Part shown: positions 25,676 through 33,609 of the stretch, piece after piece | Layout: every line of letters starts with the position of its first letter | Numbering within the stretch: position 1 is the stretch's first letter | NCBI GenBank assembly: GCA_020848745.1 | Contig: JADLHM010000055.1 | Coordinates: 62,001 to 126,000 of the forward strand | Source of the DNA: Deltaproteobacteria bacterium | Lineage (GTDB): Bacteria > Desulfobacterota > Binatia > UTPRO1 | Length of the DNA: 64,000 nucleotides | Direction: 5' to 3' | Program-made: the position numbers and the translations under genes | Notes under the pieces: generated by a model | The model's database searches: none | What the model saw: only the letters and a program-made list of their open reading frames with translations | What the model was told of the DNA's origin: nothing

Positions 25676-26281
25676 ATGCTGCGACTCTACGACTACCTGC
25701 CCTCCGGAAACGGCTACAAGGTGCGTCTGCTTCTCGCGCAGCGGGCGATCCCGTTCGAGCTCGTGGAGCTCGACATCACGAAGGGCGAGACGCGGACGCC
25801 GGCGTTCCTCGCCAAGAACCCGAACGGCCGAATCCCGCTGCTCGAGGTCGAGCCCGGACGCTTCCTCGCCGAGTCGAACGCCATCCTCTTCTACCTCGCC
25901 GAGGGGACGCCGTTCCTGCCCGACGATCGCTGGCTCCGCGCGCAGGTCCTCCAGTGGATGTCCTTCGAGCAGTACAGCCACGAGCCCAACATCGCCACCG
26001 TCCGCTTCTGGCTCCACTACACCGAGCTCACGCCCGAGCGGCGCGCCGCGATCGAGCAGAAGCGGCCGCTCGGCTATGCCGCGCTCGGCGTCATGGAGCA
26101 CCACCTGTCGGAGCGCCCGTTCTTCGTCGGCGACCGCTACTCGATCGCGGACATCGCTCTCTACGCCTACTCCCACGTCGCCGACGAGGGCGGCTTCGAC
26201 CTTGGCCGCTATCCGGCGGTCGGACGCTGGCTTGGGCGCGTGCGCGCCGAGCCGCGCCACGTGCCGATCACGCACCGCTGA
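25676..26281 (+). CDS. Glutathione S-transferase
   Basis: 201 residues. The N-terminal thioredoxin-like domain includes YLPSGNGYKVRLLLAQRAIPFELVELD, NPNGRIPLLEV with the cis-Pro, and ESNAILFYLAEGT with the glutathione gamma-Glu binding E-S pair. The C-terminal helical domain includes FFVGDRYSIADIALYAYSHVADEGGFDL, with the N-capping/hydrophobic-staple motif. The GAGGAGG ribosome site overlaps the upstream stop, so it is cotranscribed with the flavin-binding protein. The set suggests a detoxification or redox response. Confidence 0.93.
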   Translation: MLRLYDYLPSGNGYKVRLLLAQRAIPFELVELDITKGETRTPAFLAKNPNGRIPLLEVEPGRFLAESNAILFYLAEGTPFLPDDRWLRAQVLQWMSFEQYSHEPNIATVRFWLHYTELTPERRAAIEQKRPLGYAALGVMEHHLSERPFFVGDRYSIADIALYAYSHVADEGGFDLGRYPAVGRWLGRVRAEPRHVPITHR

Positions 26282-26457
26282 CGGACGCGCTCGCGCTCGA
26301 GGCGGCGGCGCCGCCGGTCGCGACTCGCCGCGTGACGGCGCGTGCTGATCGTGATCGGCCTTGACGACGGTTGACGTCGGGTGACGGCGGCCGCCGCGTG
26401 TAACCGCGGTGCCCGCGGGCATCGGGGTCGGGAGCGTTCCTTGCTCTACGCGACGAC

Positions 26458-27483
26458 ATGGCGGGCGAGTTGGTCGCGTGGATGCCGGACGTCGAGGACG
26501 CCCCGGGCGCGGTGGCGATCGGCCGGCCGACGTGGGTACGGATGGCGGAACGGGTGGCGCCGGTCGGCGCGCGTCTTCTCGGCGGCCGACACTTCCGGGG
26601 CGGCGTGGACCGCGCCGCGTGTCGCGCGGTGCACGGGGCGGCGGCGCGCGGCGCGCTCTGGGCGTTCGCGCCGCCGCCGTGCTTCACGCGGGTGACACGC
26701 GGACGGGGGCGGCGCCCGGTCGACGTGTATCGCGGTCGGGCGCCGCTGGTCCACGGCCTCGCGAGCCCGGGCGACGCGTCGCTCCGCCACCATCGGGGGC
26801 CGGGCTCGTCGCGGATCCTCGTGGTCGTGAGTCGCGGCGTCGGCGCGCTCGCCGACCTCGTCGCGCGCCGCCTCGCGGGCGCCCTCGTGCGGGCGGGGTT
26901 CGACGTGGCCATCCCGATGCCGGATCCCCGGCCCGACGGCGGCGAAGCGCTCTGGGCGCGGAGCGTCGGCCGCGCGCTCGTGACGATCGTGCGGCGCGTG
27001 CACGCGGGCGTCGCGGCCGAGGCGTGGGCGCGCCAACTCGGCTACCGCAGCATCCTCGCGACGGGGGTCGGCATCGGCGGCACCGTCACGGCCTTGCTCG
27101 CCGCGACGACCTCGCGCTTCGACGCCTGCGTACCGATCCTCGCCGGCGCCCACCCGGGACGGTTGTGGCTCCCGCCGCGCGGGCTCGCGCGCGCGGCCGA
27201 TCACGCCGCGCTCGCCCGCGACGACGTGCGCGATGCGCGCACGCTGCTCCGCCTCTTCGACCCCGTTGCGCCGTGCCGCTTGCCCGCGCCGCGCCGCCGC
27301 GACGGCTGCGCCGTGGTCGGCCTCCGCTACGATCGCCAGGTGCCGCCGCGCGACGTGCAGGCGCTCGCCGACCATTGGAAGGTGCGATCGGTGTGGCTCG
27401 AGCGCTCCCACGTCGAGGTTCCGATGGCGGTGCGCGCCCTCGCCACGGTGGTCGCCCATACCGCGCGGACGCTCGCGCGCTGA
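26458..27483 (+). CDS. Alpha/beta-hydrolase-like protein with degenerate nucleophile elbow
   Basis: 341 residues, ATG at 26458 without a clear ribosome site. SRILVVVSRGVGALADLVARRLAGALVRAGFDVAIPMP has the beta-strand/helix alternation of alpha/beta hydrolases. The expected G-x-S-x-G elbow reads GVGIGG, so the nucleophilic Ser appears to be replaced by Gly. A late His (ERSHVEVP) is present. It may therefore be a non-catalytic or alternative-mechanism member, near the ABHD18/DUF2048-like groups. Arg-rich N-terminal third of unknown role. Coding potential is good but the function is unknown. Confidence 0.55.
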   Translation: MAGELVAWMPDVEDAPGAVAIGRPTWVRMAERVAPVGARLLGGRHFRGGVDRAACRAVHGAAARGALWAFAPPPCFTRVTRGRGRRPVDVYRGRAPLVHGLASPGDASLRHHRGPGSSRILVVVSRGVGALADLVARRLAGALVRAGFDVAIPMPDPRPDGGEALWARSVGRALVTIVRRVHAGVAAEAWARQLGYRSILATGVGIGGTVTALLAATTSRFDACVPILAGAHPGRLWLPPRGLARAADHAALARDDVRDARTLLRLFDPVAPCRLPAPRRRDGCAVVGLRYDRQVPPRDVQALADHWKVRSVWLERSHVEVPMAVRALATVVAHTARTLAR

Positions 27484-27538
27484 CTGCCGCACCCGGTCAT
27501 CCGAGGCGTCATCTGCCGGCTGTGACGAGCTGGACGGA

Positions 27539-27567
27539 TTGCGGTCGTCGGCGCCCTCCACTATAAG
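27539..27567 (+). promoter_or_regulatory. Promoter of the tRNA-Asn gene
   Basis: TTGCGG (27539-27544), exactly 17 bp, then TATAAG (27562-27567); predicted start at about 27574, giving a leader of about 20 nt before the tRNA. Both spacing and -10 are close to sigma70 consensus. Confidence 0.6.
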
Positions 27568-27594
27568 AGCCCGGTTTTTCCGGTGCCGCAGTGG

Positions 27595-27984
27595 TCCCCG
27601 GTAGCTCAGTTGGTAGAGCGTTCGGCTGTAGAAATGCAGCCTCGTCGGGAAACCGGCGAGTGAAAAGCGGGTGAATTCAGGGAAGCCTAAGTGCGAAGCG
27701 AGGCAGGCTGCCGAGAAGCGGCCGGAAGCGACGGAGCCGACGGTCGGTTGTCGGCAGCCTGCCGGGCATACGGGAACCCTGAGCCAAGCCTCCCAATGAC
27801 CCGGTCGCGAGACCGGCAGGGTGGGGGGAAGGTGCAGAGACTAGGGAGTGACGAAAGAATAACCTCCCCACGAGCGCCCGCCACCTACGTCCGTTGGATA
27901 CGGTGATGAGATAGTCCACGCCCGCCGGAAACGGCGGGACGACGTGTAACCGAATGGTCGCTGGTTCGAGTCCGGCCCGGGGAG
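27595..27984 (+). tRNA. tRNA-Asn(GTT) interrupted by a group I intron
   Basis: Exon 1 is 27595-27629 and exon 2 is 27947-27984; joined they give a 73-nt tRNA. The acceptor TCCCCGG (27595-27601) pairs with CCGGGGA (27977-27983), discriminator G. Standard D-arm, anticodon stem TTCGG/CCGAA, loop CTGTTAA with anticodon GTT. The variable loop is short. The T-arm is GCTGG-TTCGAGT-CCGGC. CCA is not encoded. If the intron is ignored the loop reads CTGTA and the gene can be mistaken for tRNA-Tyr or missed. The intron lies between anticodon positions 35 and 36. It is the only Asn tRNA in the window; whether another copy exists is unknown. Confidence 0.93.
27630..27946 (+). ncRNA. Group I self-splicing intron, 317 nt, no ORF
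   Basis: P1: exon GGCTGT (27624-27629) pairs with guide GCAGCC (27636-27641), with the hallmark U.G at the 5' splice site. P2 is CTCGTCGG/CCGGCGAG with a GAAA loop (27641-27660). P element near 27673-27687 (AATTCAGGGAAGCC); Q near 27775-27785 (AACCCTGAGCC); P4 pairs 27677-27682 with 27777-27782. P5 is a 13-bp stem, 27702-27714 with 27751-27763. R near 27831-27844 (GTGCAGAGACTAG) and S near 27910-27919 (GATAGTCC) form P7 through GACTA/TAGTC. P8 is GGGAG/CTCCC. P9 is CCCGCCG-GAAA-CGGCGGG (27921-27938). The terminal G at 27946 is the omega-G. No homing endonuclease is present. Confidence 0.93.
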
Positions 27985-27987
27985 TTC

Positions 27988-28034
27988 GAGAGCGGGTCGC
28001 TGGAGCGTTGCTCCGGCGGCCCGTTCTCTTTTTT
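27988..28034 (+). terminator. Intrinsic terminator of the tRNA-Asn gene
   Basis: A 19-bp stem (27988-28006 with 28010-28028, a few G.U pairs) and 3-nt loop are followed directly by six T (28029-28034). It begins 3 nt after the tRNA end. It is the clearest T-tract terminator in the window. Confidence 0.88.
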
Positions 28035-28060
28035 GCGGCGGCGTACGGTAGGCGGGGGCG

Positions 28061-28606
28061 ATGAGCGGTTCACACTGGATGATCCGCGCCGCGCGGGCGG
28101 CGGAGCTCGGGCGCATCGGTGAGATCGAGCGCGAGGCGGGTGCACGCTTCGATGGCATCCCGGCGCTTGTCGGTCTCTCGGAAGTCGTGACGCCCGGCGC
28201 CGCGCTCGCCGCCGCGCTCACGCGCGGCCAGCTTTGGGTCGCGGCCGCCGCGGCCGACGACGTCTCTGTCGGATTCGCCTGCGCGGATCCGCTCGACGAT
28301 GCGCTCCATCTCGTGGAGCTCGACGTGCTGCCCGCGTGGAGTCGGCGCGGGATCGGACGGGCGCTCGTCGAGACGGTGGTCGACGCCGCGCGTGCCGTCC
28401 GGCTCGGCGCCGTGACGCTCACGACGTTCCGCGACGTGCCGTGGAACGCACCCTACTACGCGACGCTCGGCTTTCGCGCGCTCGCACCACGCGAGCTCGG
28501 ACCGGAGCTCGCCGAGCTGGTCGCCGCGGAGGACCGCCGCGGGTTGCCGATGCGGCTGCGGGTCGCGATGCGCCGCGAGGTGCGAGCGGTTCCGACGATC
28601 GGCTGA
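28061..28606 (+). CDS. GNAT-family N-acetyltransferase
   Basis: 181 residues. The acyl-CoA binding motif A is LDVLPAWSRRGIGRALVETVVDAARA, with the R-x-x-G-I-G-x-A loop near residues 93-101. WNAPYYATLGFRAL is motif B. The domain fills most of the protein. GNATs transfer acetyl from acetyl-CoA to an amine; the acceptor is unknown. ATG 28061 has a G-rich stretch upstream, and ATG 28079 (MIRAARAAELG) is a reasonable alternative start. It converges on the UbiB-kinase gene with 8 nt between stops. Confidence 0.9.
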   Translation: MSGSHWMIRAARAAELGRIGEIEREAGARFDGIPALVGLSEVVTPGAALAAALTRGQLWVAAAAADDVSVGFACADPLDDALHLVELDVLPAWSRRGIGRALVETVVDAARAVRLGAVTLTTFRDVPWNAPYYATLGFRALAPRELGPELAELVAAEDRRGLPMRLRVAMRREVRAVPTIG

Positions 28607-28614
28607 GGCGGGCG

Positions 28615-30075
28615 TCAGACCGCCGGTGTGCGCAGCAGCTCCTCGAAGAAGGCGCGGTCGGCGAGGAGCGACGTGTCGCCGAGGAACATCTTCCCGTAGC
28701 GCTCGAAGTAGAGGAGCTGCTTCCCGAGCAGGAACGTGCCGCGGTCGAACTCCGTGCCGCGCCCGCCGTGTCGCGCGACGCCGACGTGCATCGCGCGCTG
28801 GCGCTTCAAGCGCGCGAGGATCCGACGCCAGGTCGGACGCTCGCGCGGCCGCCCTTCGGCCGCGGCGACGTTGCCCTGCCAGGCGGCGAGGAACTTGCCG
28901 AGGCTCACCTCACCGAAGGGGCGCGTCAGCATGGGCTCGACGACGCTCCGCGAGAAGGCGGCGAGGCCGTCGCGGTCGAGCCCGAGACCGTCGATCAGCG
29001 CCGGCCCGTAGCTCGCCAGGAACTCGTCGGCGATGTCGCCCCACGCGCTCTCGTCTCCGAGCGCGCCCTCGACGGTGCGCCGCAGGAAGCGCCGCGTGCG
29101 CGCGTCGAGGCGGCCGACGATGCCCCAGTCGACGACGCCGACGCGGCCGTCGCGCAGCACGAGGATGTTCCCCGCGTGCGCGTCGGCGTGGAACGTCCCG
29201 TCGCGGAGCGCCGTGATGAACCATGCCCGCACGAGCTGCCCGAGGAGCGGGCGGGCGTCGAGGCCGAGCCTCGCCATGCCGGCGACGTCGTCGATCGGCA
29301 CGCCGTCGAGGAAGTCCATGACGAGCGCGCGTTGGCCCGAGAGCTCCGGGTACGGGGCGGGCACGACGATGCGCTCGAGGCGGAGCGTGCGGGCGAGGTC
29401 GCGATGGTGCTCCATGGCGCGCGCCTCGTTGCGAAGGTCGAGCTCCTCGGCGAGCTGCTCGCGAAACCCGTCGAGCATCCGCACGAGCTGGCCGGCCTCG
29501 GGGATGCCGACCCGGAACGCCAGGACGTCGAGGAGCGGACCCATCAGGCGGAGGTCGGTCGCGACGGTCGTCTCGATGCCCGGCCGCAGCACCTTGACCG
29601 CGACCTCGCGCCCGTCGTGGAGCGCCGCCCGGTGCACCACTGCGATCGACGCGCGCCCGATGGGCGCCGGGTCGAAACGCGCGAAGACCTCCGCGAGCGG
29701 CCGGCCGAGCGTCGTCGCAACCGCGGTCCGCACGTCGTCGAGGGGCACGAGCGGCCCCGTGTCGAGGCATGAGCGGAACTCGTCGGCGACGGCGTCTCCG
29801 AACACGCCGGGCGACGAGGCGACGAGCTGGCCGAACTTCACGAAGGTCACGCCGAGCGACTCGAAGAGCCGCCGGAGCGGGCGCGCGAACGCCTGCGGCC
29901 CGAGCGGCCGACGGAGCACGCGGCGCGCGAGCGGCGGACCGAGCGTGCGCGCCGCGATCGTCACGATCCGGCGGGTCCGGCGGCGGAGATCGCGCCCGTC
30001 GGGCGTCGGCAGCGGCAACGGAAAGGGACGAAGCACGAGCGGGCTCAATTGAAAGGCCGGGAGCGAGGAAGTCAA
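28615..30075 (-). CDS. ABC1/UbiB-family atypical kinase
   Basis: About 486 residues from a TTG overlapping the MFS stop (TTGA, 30075-30072); later TTG/GTG codons are possible. Family signatures in order: the KxGQ motif in FVKFGQLVASSPGVF (true KxGQ), the A-rich nucleotide loop PIGRASIAVVHRAAL, VAVKVLRPGI with the Lys, ELDLRNEARAMEHH (ExD), FHADAHAGNILV and VVDWGIVGRL. UbiB proteins support coenzyme Q or other isoprenoid-lipid metabolism and bind membranes. Unlike UbiB/COQ8, no clear C-terminal membrane helices are visible. It seems coupled to the MFS gene upstream. Confidence 0.88.
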   Translation of the reverse strand: MTSSLPAFQLSPLVLRPFPLPLPTPDGRDLRRRTRRIVTIAARTLGPPLARRVLRRPLGPQAFARPLRRLFESLGVTFVKFGQLVASSPGVFGDAVADEFRSCLDTGPLVPLDDVRTAVATTLGRPLAEVFARFDPAPIGRASIAVVHRAALHDGREVAVKVLRPGIETTVATDLRLMGPLLDVLAFRVGIPEAGQLVRMLDGFREQLAEELDLRNEARAMEHHRDLARTLRLERIVVPAPYPELSGQRALVMDFLDGVPIDDVAGMARLGLDARPLLGQLVRAWFITALRDGTFHADAHAGNILVLRDGRVGVVDWGIVGRLDARTRRFLRRTVEGALGDESAWGDIADEFLASYGPALIDGLGLDRDGLAAFSRSVVEPMLTRPFGEVSLGKFLAAWQGNVAAAEGRPRERPTWRRILARLKRQRAMHVGVARHGGRGTEFDRGTFLLGKQLLYFERYGKMFLGDTSLLADRAFFEELLRTPAV

Positions 30076-31241
30076 CTCGCCGGACGGTCGGCGGCGAGGA
30101 AGGCGAGCCCCCCGACCGCGACGAGCCCGGCGGCGCAGAGGAACATCGCGCCGTAGCCGACGTCGCGGATGATCGCCCCGAGGAGCGGGCCGCCGACCAG
30201 CGCGCCGGCGTCGAAGAGCGCGGTGAAGATCGACGTCGCGGCCCCGCGCTCCGCGGTGCGCGCGCGCTCGACCACGAGCCCCGAGAGGATCGGGAACGTG
30301 AACCCGTGGCCGAGCCCGGCGCACCCGCCGGCGACCGCGATCGCGGTGGGTGTCGTCGCGCCCGCGAGGAGCACGTAGCCGATCGCCAGCATGGCGAGCG
30401 CGGGCGCGAGCGCCCGCTTCGGACCGACGCGCTCCGGCACCCACGCGAAGCCGAGCCGGAGGATGACCGCCGCGATCGAGTAGGCGGTGAAGAAGAGCCC
30501 GACCGAGCCGATCCCCGTCTCGAGGACGAAGGTCTTCACGAAGGTGAACTGCGCGGTGAGCGCGGTCGCGAAGACGAGCCCGATGAACCAGAGCGGGAGC
30601 AGGTCGCGTTGCCCGAGCGCGGCGAGGAAGCCGCGGCCGGGAAGCTCGCCCTCGGGGTGGCGCACGTCGCGCAGCGGCAACGACAGGAGAAGCGACGTGA
30701 GCGCGAAGACCGTCGAGACGTGAAAGAGGTCGGCGTACGTGCCGTAGTGCAGGATGACGTCGCCGAGGACGCCGCTCACCGACATGGGGAGCAATCCCGA
30801 GATGCCGTAGAGGCCGATCCCCTCCGTGCGCCGCTTCGGCGGCAGGAGGTCGGCGGCGTGGGTCATGAGCGCGGTGAAGAGCGTCGCCTCCGCGACCCCG
30901 TGCGCGGCGCGTACGACGTAGAGCCACGGGCCGAGGTCGCGTACGGTCGGGTAGAGCGCGCACACGAGCACGTTCAAGACGCCGCCCGCGAGGATGACGC
31001 CCCGCCGGCCGCGCGCGTCCATGAGGGTGCCGAGGGGCGGTCGCCAGAGGATCGCGGTCGCGGCGGTCACGCTCACGATCACGCCGATGCGCACCTCGTC
31101 GGCACCGAGCTCGTGCAGGAATCCCGAGAGATGGAGGTAGAGCGTGAAGGCGAGGTTCTGGAGGAAGTTCGCGCCGAAGCAGAGGAAGAACTGCCGCGAG
31201 GCGACCCGCGGCCGCGCGTGCGGCCGCGGGGGCCGTGCCGC
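30072..31241 (-). CDS. MFS transporter, start codon unresolved
   Basis: About 390 residues with 12 predicted hydrophobic segments, beginning RQFFLCFGANFLQNLAFTLYLHL. The MFS signature loop is seen as LGTLMDARGRRGVILAG after helix 2. The second half has FAWVPERVGPKRALAPALAM. It likely exports or imports a small hydrophobic molecule. No ATG, GTG or TTG occurs in frame between the preceding methyltransferase's 3' end and the first helix. The frame runs open, -1 relative to the methyltransferase, for its whole length. The coordinate is arbitrary near the methyltransferase stop. It could be a frameshift error or a -1 frameshifted fusion. Confidence 0.8.
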   Translation of the reverse strand, partial: AARPPRPHARPRVASRQFFLCFGANFLQNLAFTLYLHLSGFLHELGADEVRIGVIVSVTAATAILWRPPLGTLMDARGRRGVILAGGVLNVLVCALYPTVRDLGPWLYVVRAAHGVAEATLFTALMTHAADLLPPKRRTEGIGLYGISGLLPMSVSGVLGDVILHYGTYADLFHVSTVFALTSLLLSLPLRDVRHPEGELPGRGFLAALGQRDLLPLWFIGLVFATALTAQFTFVKTFVLETGIGSVGLFFTAYSIAAVILRLGFAWVPERVGPKRALAPALAMLAIGYVLLAGATTPTAIAVAGGCAGLGHGFTFPILSGLVVERARTAERGAATSIFTALFDAGALVGGPLLGAIIRDVGYGAMFLCAAGLVAVGGLAFLAADRPAS

Positions 31242-31243
31242 TG

Positions 31244-32326
31244 CTACGGGCGCACCTCGTAGTACGCGTTCATCGGGTTGTCGAAGTCGAGGGTGCGAAA
31301 ACGCGTGAATCCCGCCGCCCGTGTCATGTCGCGTGCGACGCCTTCGGTGAACCCGAGCGTGCCGAGCCCGGCGCCGCCGGGCTCCGAGAGCGCCGACGAC
31401 ATGCAGCTCAGCACCGAGAAGCCGTACATCATGGCGGCCATCGGGTTCCTGGCGAGCGTCTCCTCGAAGGTCGGGTGGCTCTTGATGTCGGCGATGAGCC
31501 AGGTGCCGTCCGGTTTGAGGCCGCGTCGGATCGCCGCGATCACCGGCGCGGGGTGCGCCATGTCGTGGAGGCAGTCGAAGGTCGTCACGAGGTCGAAGCG
31601 CGCGTCCTGCGGGAGCGCGTCTCCGTTCGCGTCGTGGAAGACGACGTTCTCGACGCCCGCGTCGCGGAGGTTCTCGGCGGCGCGTTGCAGCGCGTACTTC
31701 GCGATCTCGTAGCCGTGGAACTCGGAGCGCGGGAAGGCCTTGGCCATCTCGATGAGCGCGACGCCGGCCCCGCAGCCGACGTCCGCGACCCGGGCGCCCA
31801 ACGCGAGCTTCGCGACGACGCCGTCGAGCGCCGGCAGGGCGACCGGCACGAGCATGCTGCGGAACCAGGGCGCGAACATGCGCTCGACGCCGCGGTTCCC
31901 TTCGAGCCCGAACGCGTCGTAGGGCAGGCCGAGCCCGCTGCGGAACGCTTCGGGCAGCCGATCGAGCACGGCGAACTGCTGCGGGAGGCCGCAGAAGCCT
32001 CCGGCCGCGAAGGCGGGGCTGCGCTCCTCGGCGAGCACCATCGCGCCTTCCGGCGAGAGCGCGAAGCGGCCGTCGCCCGCGTACTCGACGAGGCGGGCCG
32101 CTGCCTGGCCGCGCAGCCACTCCCGTACCCAGCGCTCGTCGAGGCCCGTGCGGCCGGCGAGTTCCACGCTCGTGACGGGATCCTCGGCGGCGGCGAGGGT
32201 GCGGTACAGGCCGAGGTGGTCGCCGAGGTAGATCATCGACGAGACCAGCGCGCCGCCGAGGTATCCGAACACCTGCTCCACTGTGGCTTCCAGCTTCTCG
32301 GGATCGATCGGACGCGGTGCGGCCAT
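31244..32326 (-). CDS. SAM-dependent methyltransferase with N-terminal winged helix (Rv2258c-like)
   Basis: 360 residues. The N-terminal dimerisation/winged-helix part (LGLYRTLAAAEDPVTSVELAGRTGLDERWVREWLRG) resembles that of O-methyltransferases. The class I SAM site is ARVADVGCGAGVALIEMAKAFP (motif I), with DANGDALPQDARFDLVTTFDCLHDMAHP and LKPDGTWLIADI further on. The substrate is unknown. GGAGG precedes the ATG by 8 nt, and a good sigma70 promoter lies at 32362-32390. It heads an apparent operon with the MFS and UbiB-kinase genes. Confidence 0.9.
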   Translation of the reverse strand: MAAPRPIDPEKLEATVEQVFGYLGGALVSSMIYLGDHLGLYRTLAAAEDPVTSVELAGRTGLDERWVREWLRGQAAARLVEYAGDGRFALSPEGAMVLAEERSPAFAAGGFCGLPQQFAVLDRLPEAFRSGLGLPYDAFGLEGNRGVERMFAPWFRSMLVPVALPALDGVVAKLALGARVADVGCGAGVALIEMAKAFPRSEFHGYEIAKYALQRAAENLRDAGVENVVFHDANGDALPQDARFDLVTTFDCLHDMAHPAPVIAAIRRGLKPDGTWLIADIKSHPTFEETLARNPMAAMMYGFSVLSCMSSALSEPGGAGLGTLGFTEGVARDMTRAAGFTRFRTLDFDNPMNAYYEVRP

Positions 32327-32361
32327 CGTTGCTCCTCCGGGCGGGGATCGCTCCGCACGAC

Positions 32362-32390
32362 ACTCTAGGAGCCGCGCCGTGCCGGTTCAA
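32362..32390 (-). promoter_or_regulatory. Promoter of the methyltransferase/MFS/UbiB operon
   Basis: Minus strand TTGAAC (32390-32385), 17 bp, TAGAGT (32367-32362), about 35 nt before the methyltransferase ATG. The candidate -35 and -10 are each two bases or fewer from consensus. Confidence 0.5.
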
Positions 32391-32413
32391 GACGACTGTG
32401 CTATGCGCGCCGG

Positions 32414-33535
32414 GTGTCGACGCCCGATCCGATCCGCGCGGAACCGCTCGCACTCGAGCGCCGCTTCCCCGCGCTTGCGGGGCGGCTGCCCCGGTTGCCA
32501 CTGGCGGTGCTGCCGACGCCGGCGCACCGCCTCGCGAACCTCGGCCGCGACGTCGGCCTCGCCGACCTCTGGGTGAAGCGCGACGACCTCACCGGCGCGC
32601 CTTATGGCGGCAACAAGGTGCGGAAGCTCGAGTGGCTGCTCGCCGACGCGCGCGCGCGCGGGCACCGCAGCGTCCTCACGACCGGCGCGCTCGGCAGCAA
32701 CCACGCCCTCGCGACGGCGATCTACGCGCGCGCGAGCGGCTTCCGCGCGCACCTCGTGCTGATCCCGCAGCCGGTGACGGAGCACGTCCGCCGAGCGCTC
32801 GTCCTCGACCACGCCTACGGGGCGGCCATCCACGCCGTGCCATCGATCGGAGCCGCGCGCCGGCGCGTCCTCGGCCTCATCGCGCTGGGCGCGCTCGCGG
32901 GCGATCGCCCCTACCTCGTGGCGACGGGCGGCTCGTCGGCGGTCGGGACCCTTGGCTACGTGAATGCGGGCCTGGAGCTCGCGGAGCAGGTGGCCGCGGG
33001 CACGCTGCCGGAGCCGGCGGCGGTCGTGGTGCCGCTCGGAAGCGGCGGTACCGTGGCCGGGCTGGTCGCGGGGCTCAGGCTCGGCGGGCTCGCGACCCGC
33101 GTCCTCGCGGTGCGCGTGACCGATCTGCTGCCGTTGTCGCCGCGGTTCCTCGCCCGCCTCGCCGCGCGCGCGCTCGCGATGCTGGCGCGTCTCGGCGCCG
33201 GGGCGCTCCCGGCGATCGCGCCCGGCGACTTCGACATCCGCTCGGAGTGGCTCGGTCCGGGATACGGCGTGGTCACGCCCGAGGCCGTCGACGCCGCGCG
33301 CAGGCTCGCGGCGACCGAAGGGCTCCGGCTCGAGACGACCTACGGCGCCAAGGCGCTCGCGGGCGCGCTCGCGCTCGGCCAGGCGCCCGCGTGGCGCGGC
33401 CGGCCGCTCCTCTTCTGGCATACGTACAGCGCCGCCGATCCGGCGGCGACGCTCGCCAACCTGCCGGATTGGCGGGAGCTGCCGCGCGAGGTGCACCACG
33501 TGTTCGGGGAAGGTCCCGGCGCCCTCCCGTCTTGA
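32414..33535 (+). CDS. PLP-dependent enzyme, D-cysteine desulfhydrase/ACC-deaminase-like
   Basis: 373 residues from GTG 32414. VKRDDLTGAPYGGNKVRKLEWLL contains the PLP Schiff-base Lys (about residue 68) in the form found in D-cysteine desulfhydrase and ACC deaminase. TTGALGSNHALATAIYA is the conserved S-N-H block, and VVPLGSGGTVAGLVAGLRL the phosphate-binding glycine loop. These enzymes open cyclic amino acids or remove thiol or amine from D-amino acids. It is about 30-40 residues longer than typical because of an N-terminal extension. Divergent from the methyltransferase. Confidence 0.88.
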   Translation: MSTPDPIRAEPLALERRFPALAGRLPRLPLAVLPTPAHRLANLGRDVGLADLWVKRDDLTGAPYGGNKVRKLEWLLADARARGHRSVLTTGALGSNHALATAIYARASGFRAHLVLIPQPVTEHVRRALVLDHAYGAAIHAVPSIGAARRRVLGLIALGALAGDRPYLVATGGSSAVGTLGYVNAGLELAEQVAAGTLPEPAAVVVPLGSGGTVAGLVAGLRLGGLATRVLAVRVTDLLPLSPRFLARLAARALAMLARLGAGALPAIAPGDFDIRSEWLGPGYGVVTPEAVDAARRLAATEGLRLETTYGAKALAGALALGQAPAWRGRPLLFWHTYSAADPAATLANLPDWRELPREVHHVFGEGPGALPS

Positions 33536-33609
33536 CCTCTCGGTCGAGGCCAGCGTACACCCCCCGGCGCTGCGACGGGCGATTCCGTCGCGACGCGGAG
33601 GGGGGTCGA

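Noticed and set aside
27595-27640. tRNA-Tyr(GTA), read without an intron
   Set aside because: The loop CTGTA fits GTA only if the 317-nt insert is ignored. Bacterial tRNA-Tyr needs a long variable arm, which is absent; joining at the U.G splice site gives a standard tRNA-Asn.
27841-28422. Minus-strand ORF containing a PDSNQRPFGY-like segment
   Set aside because: It is the antisense of the tRNA-Asn exon 2/intron; such peptides are a known artefact of translating tRNA genes.
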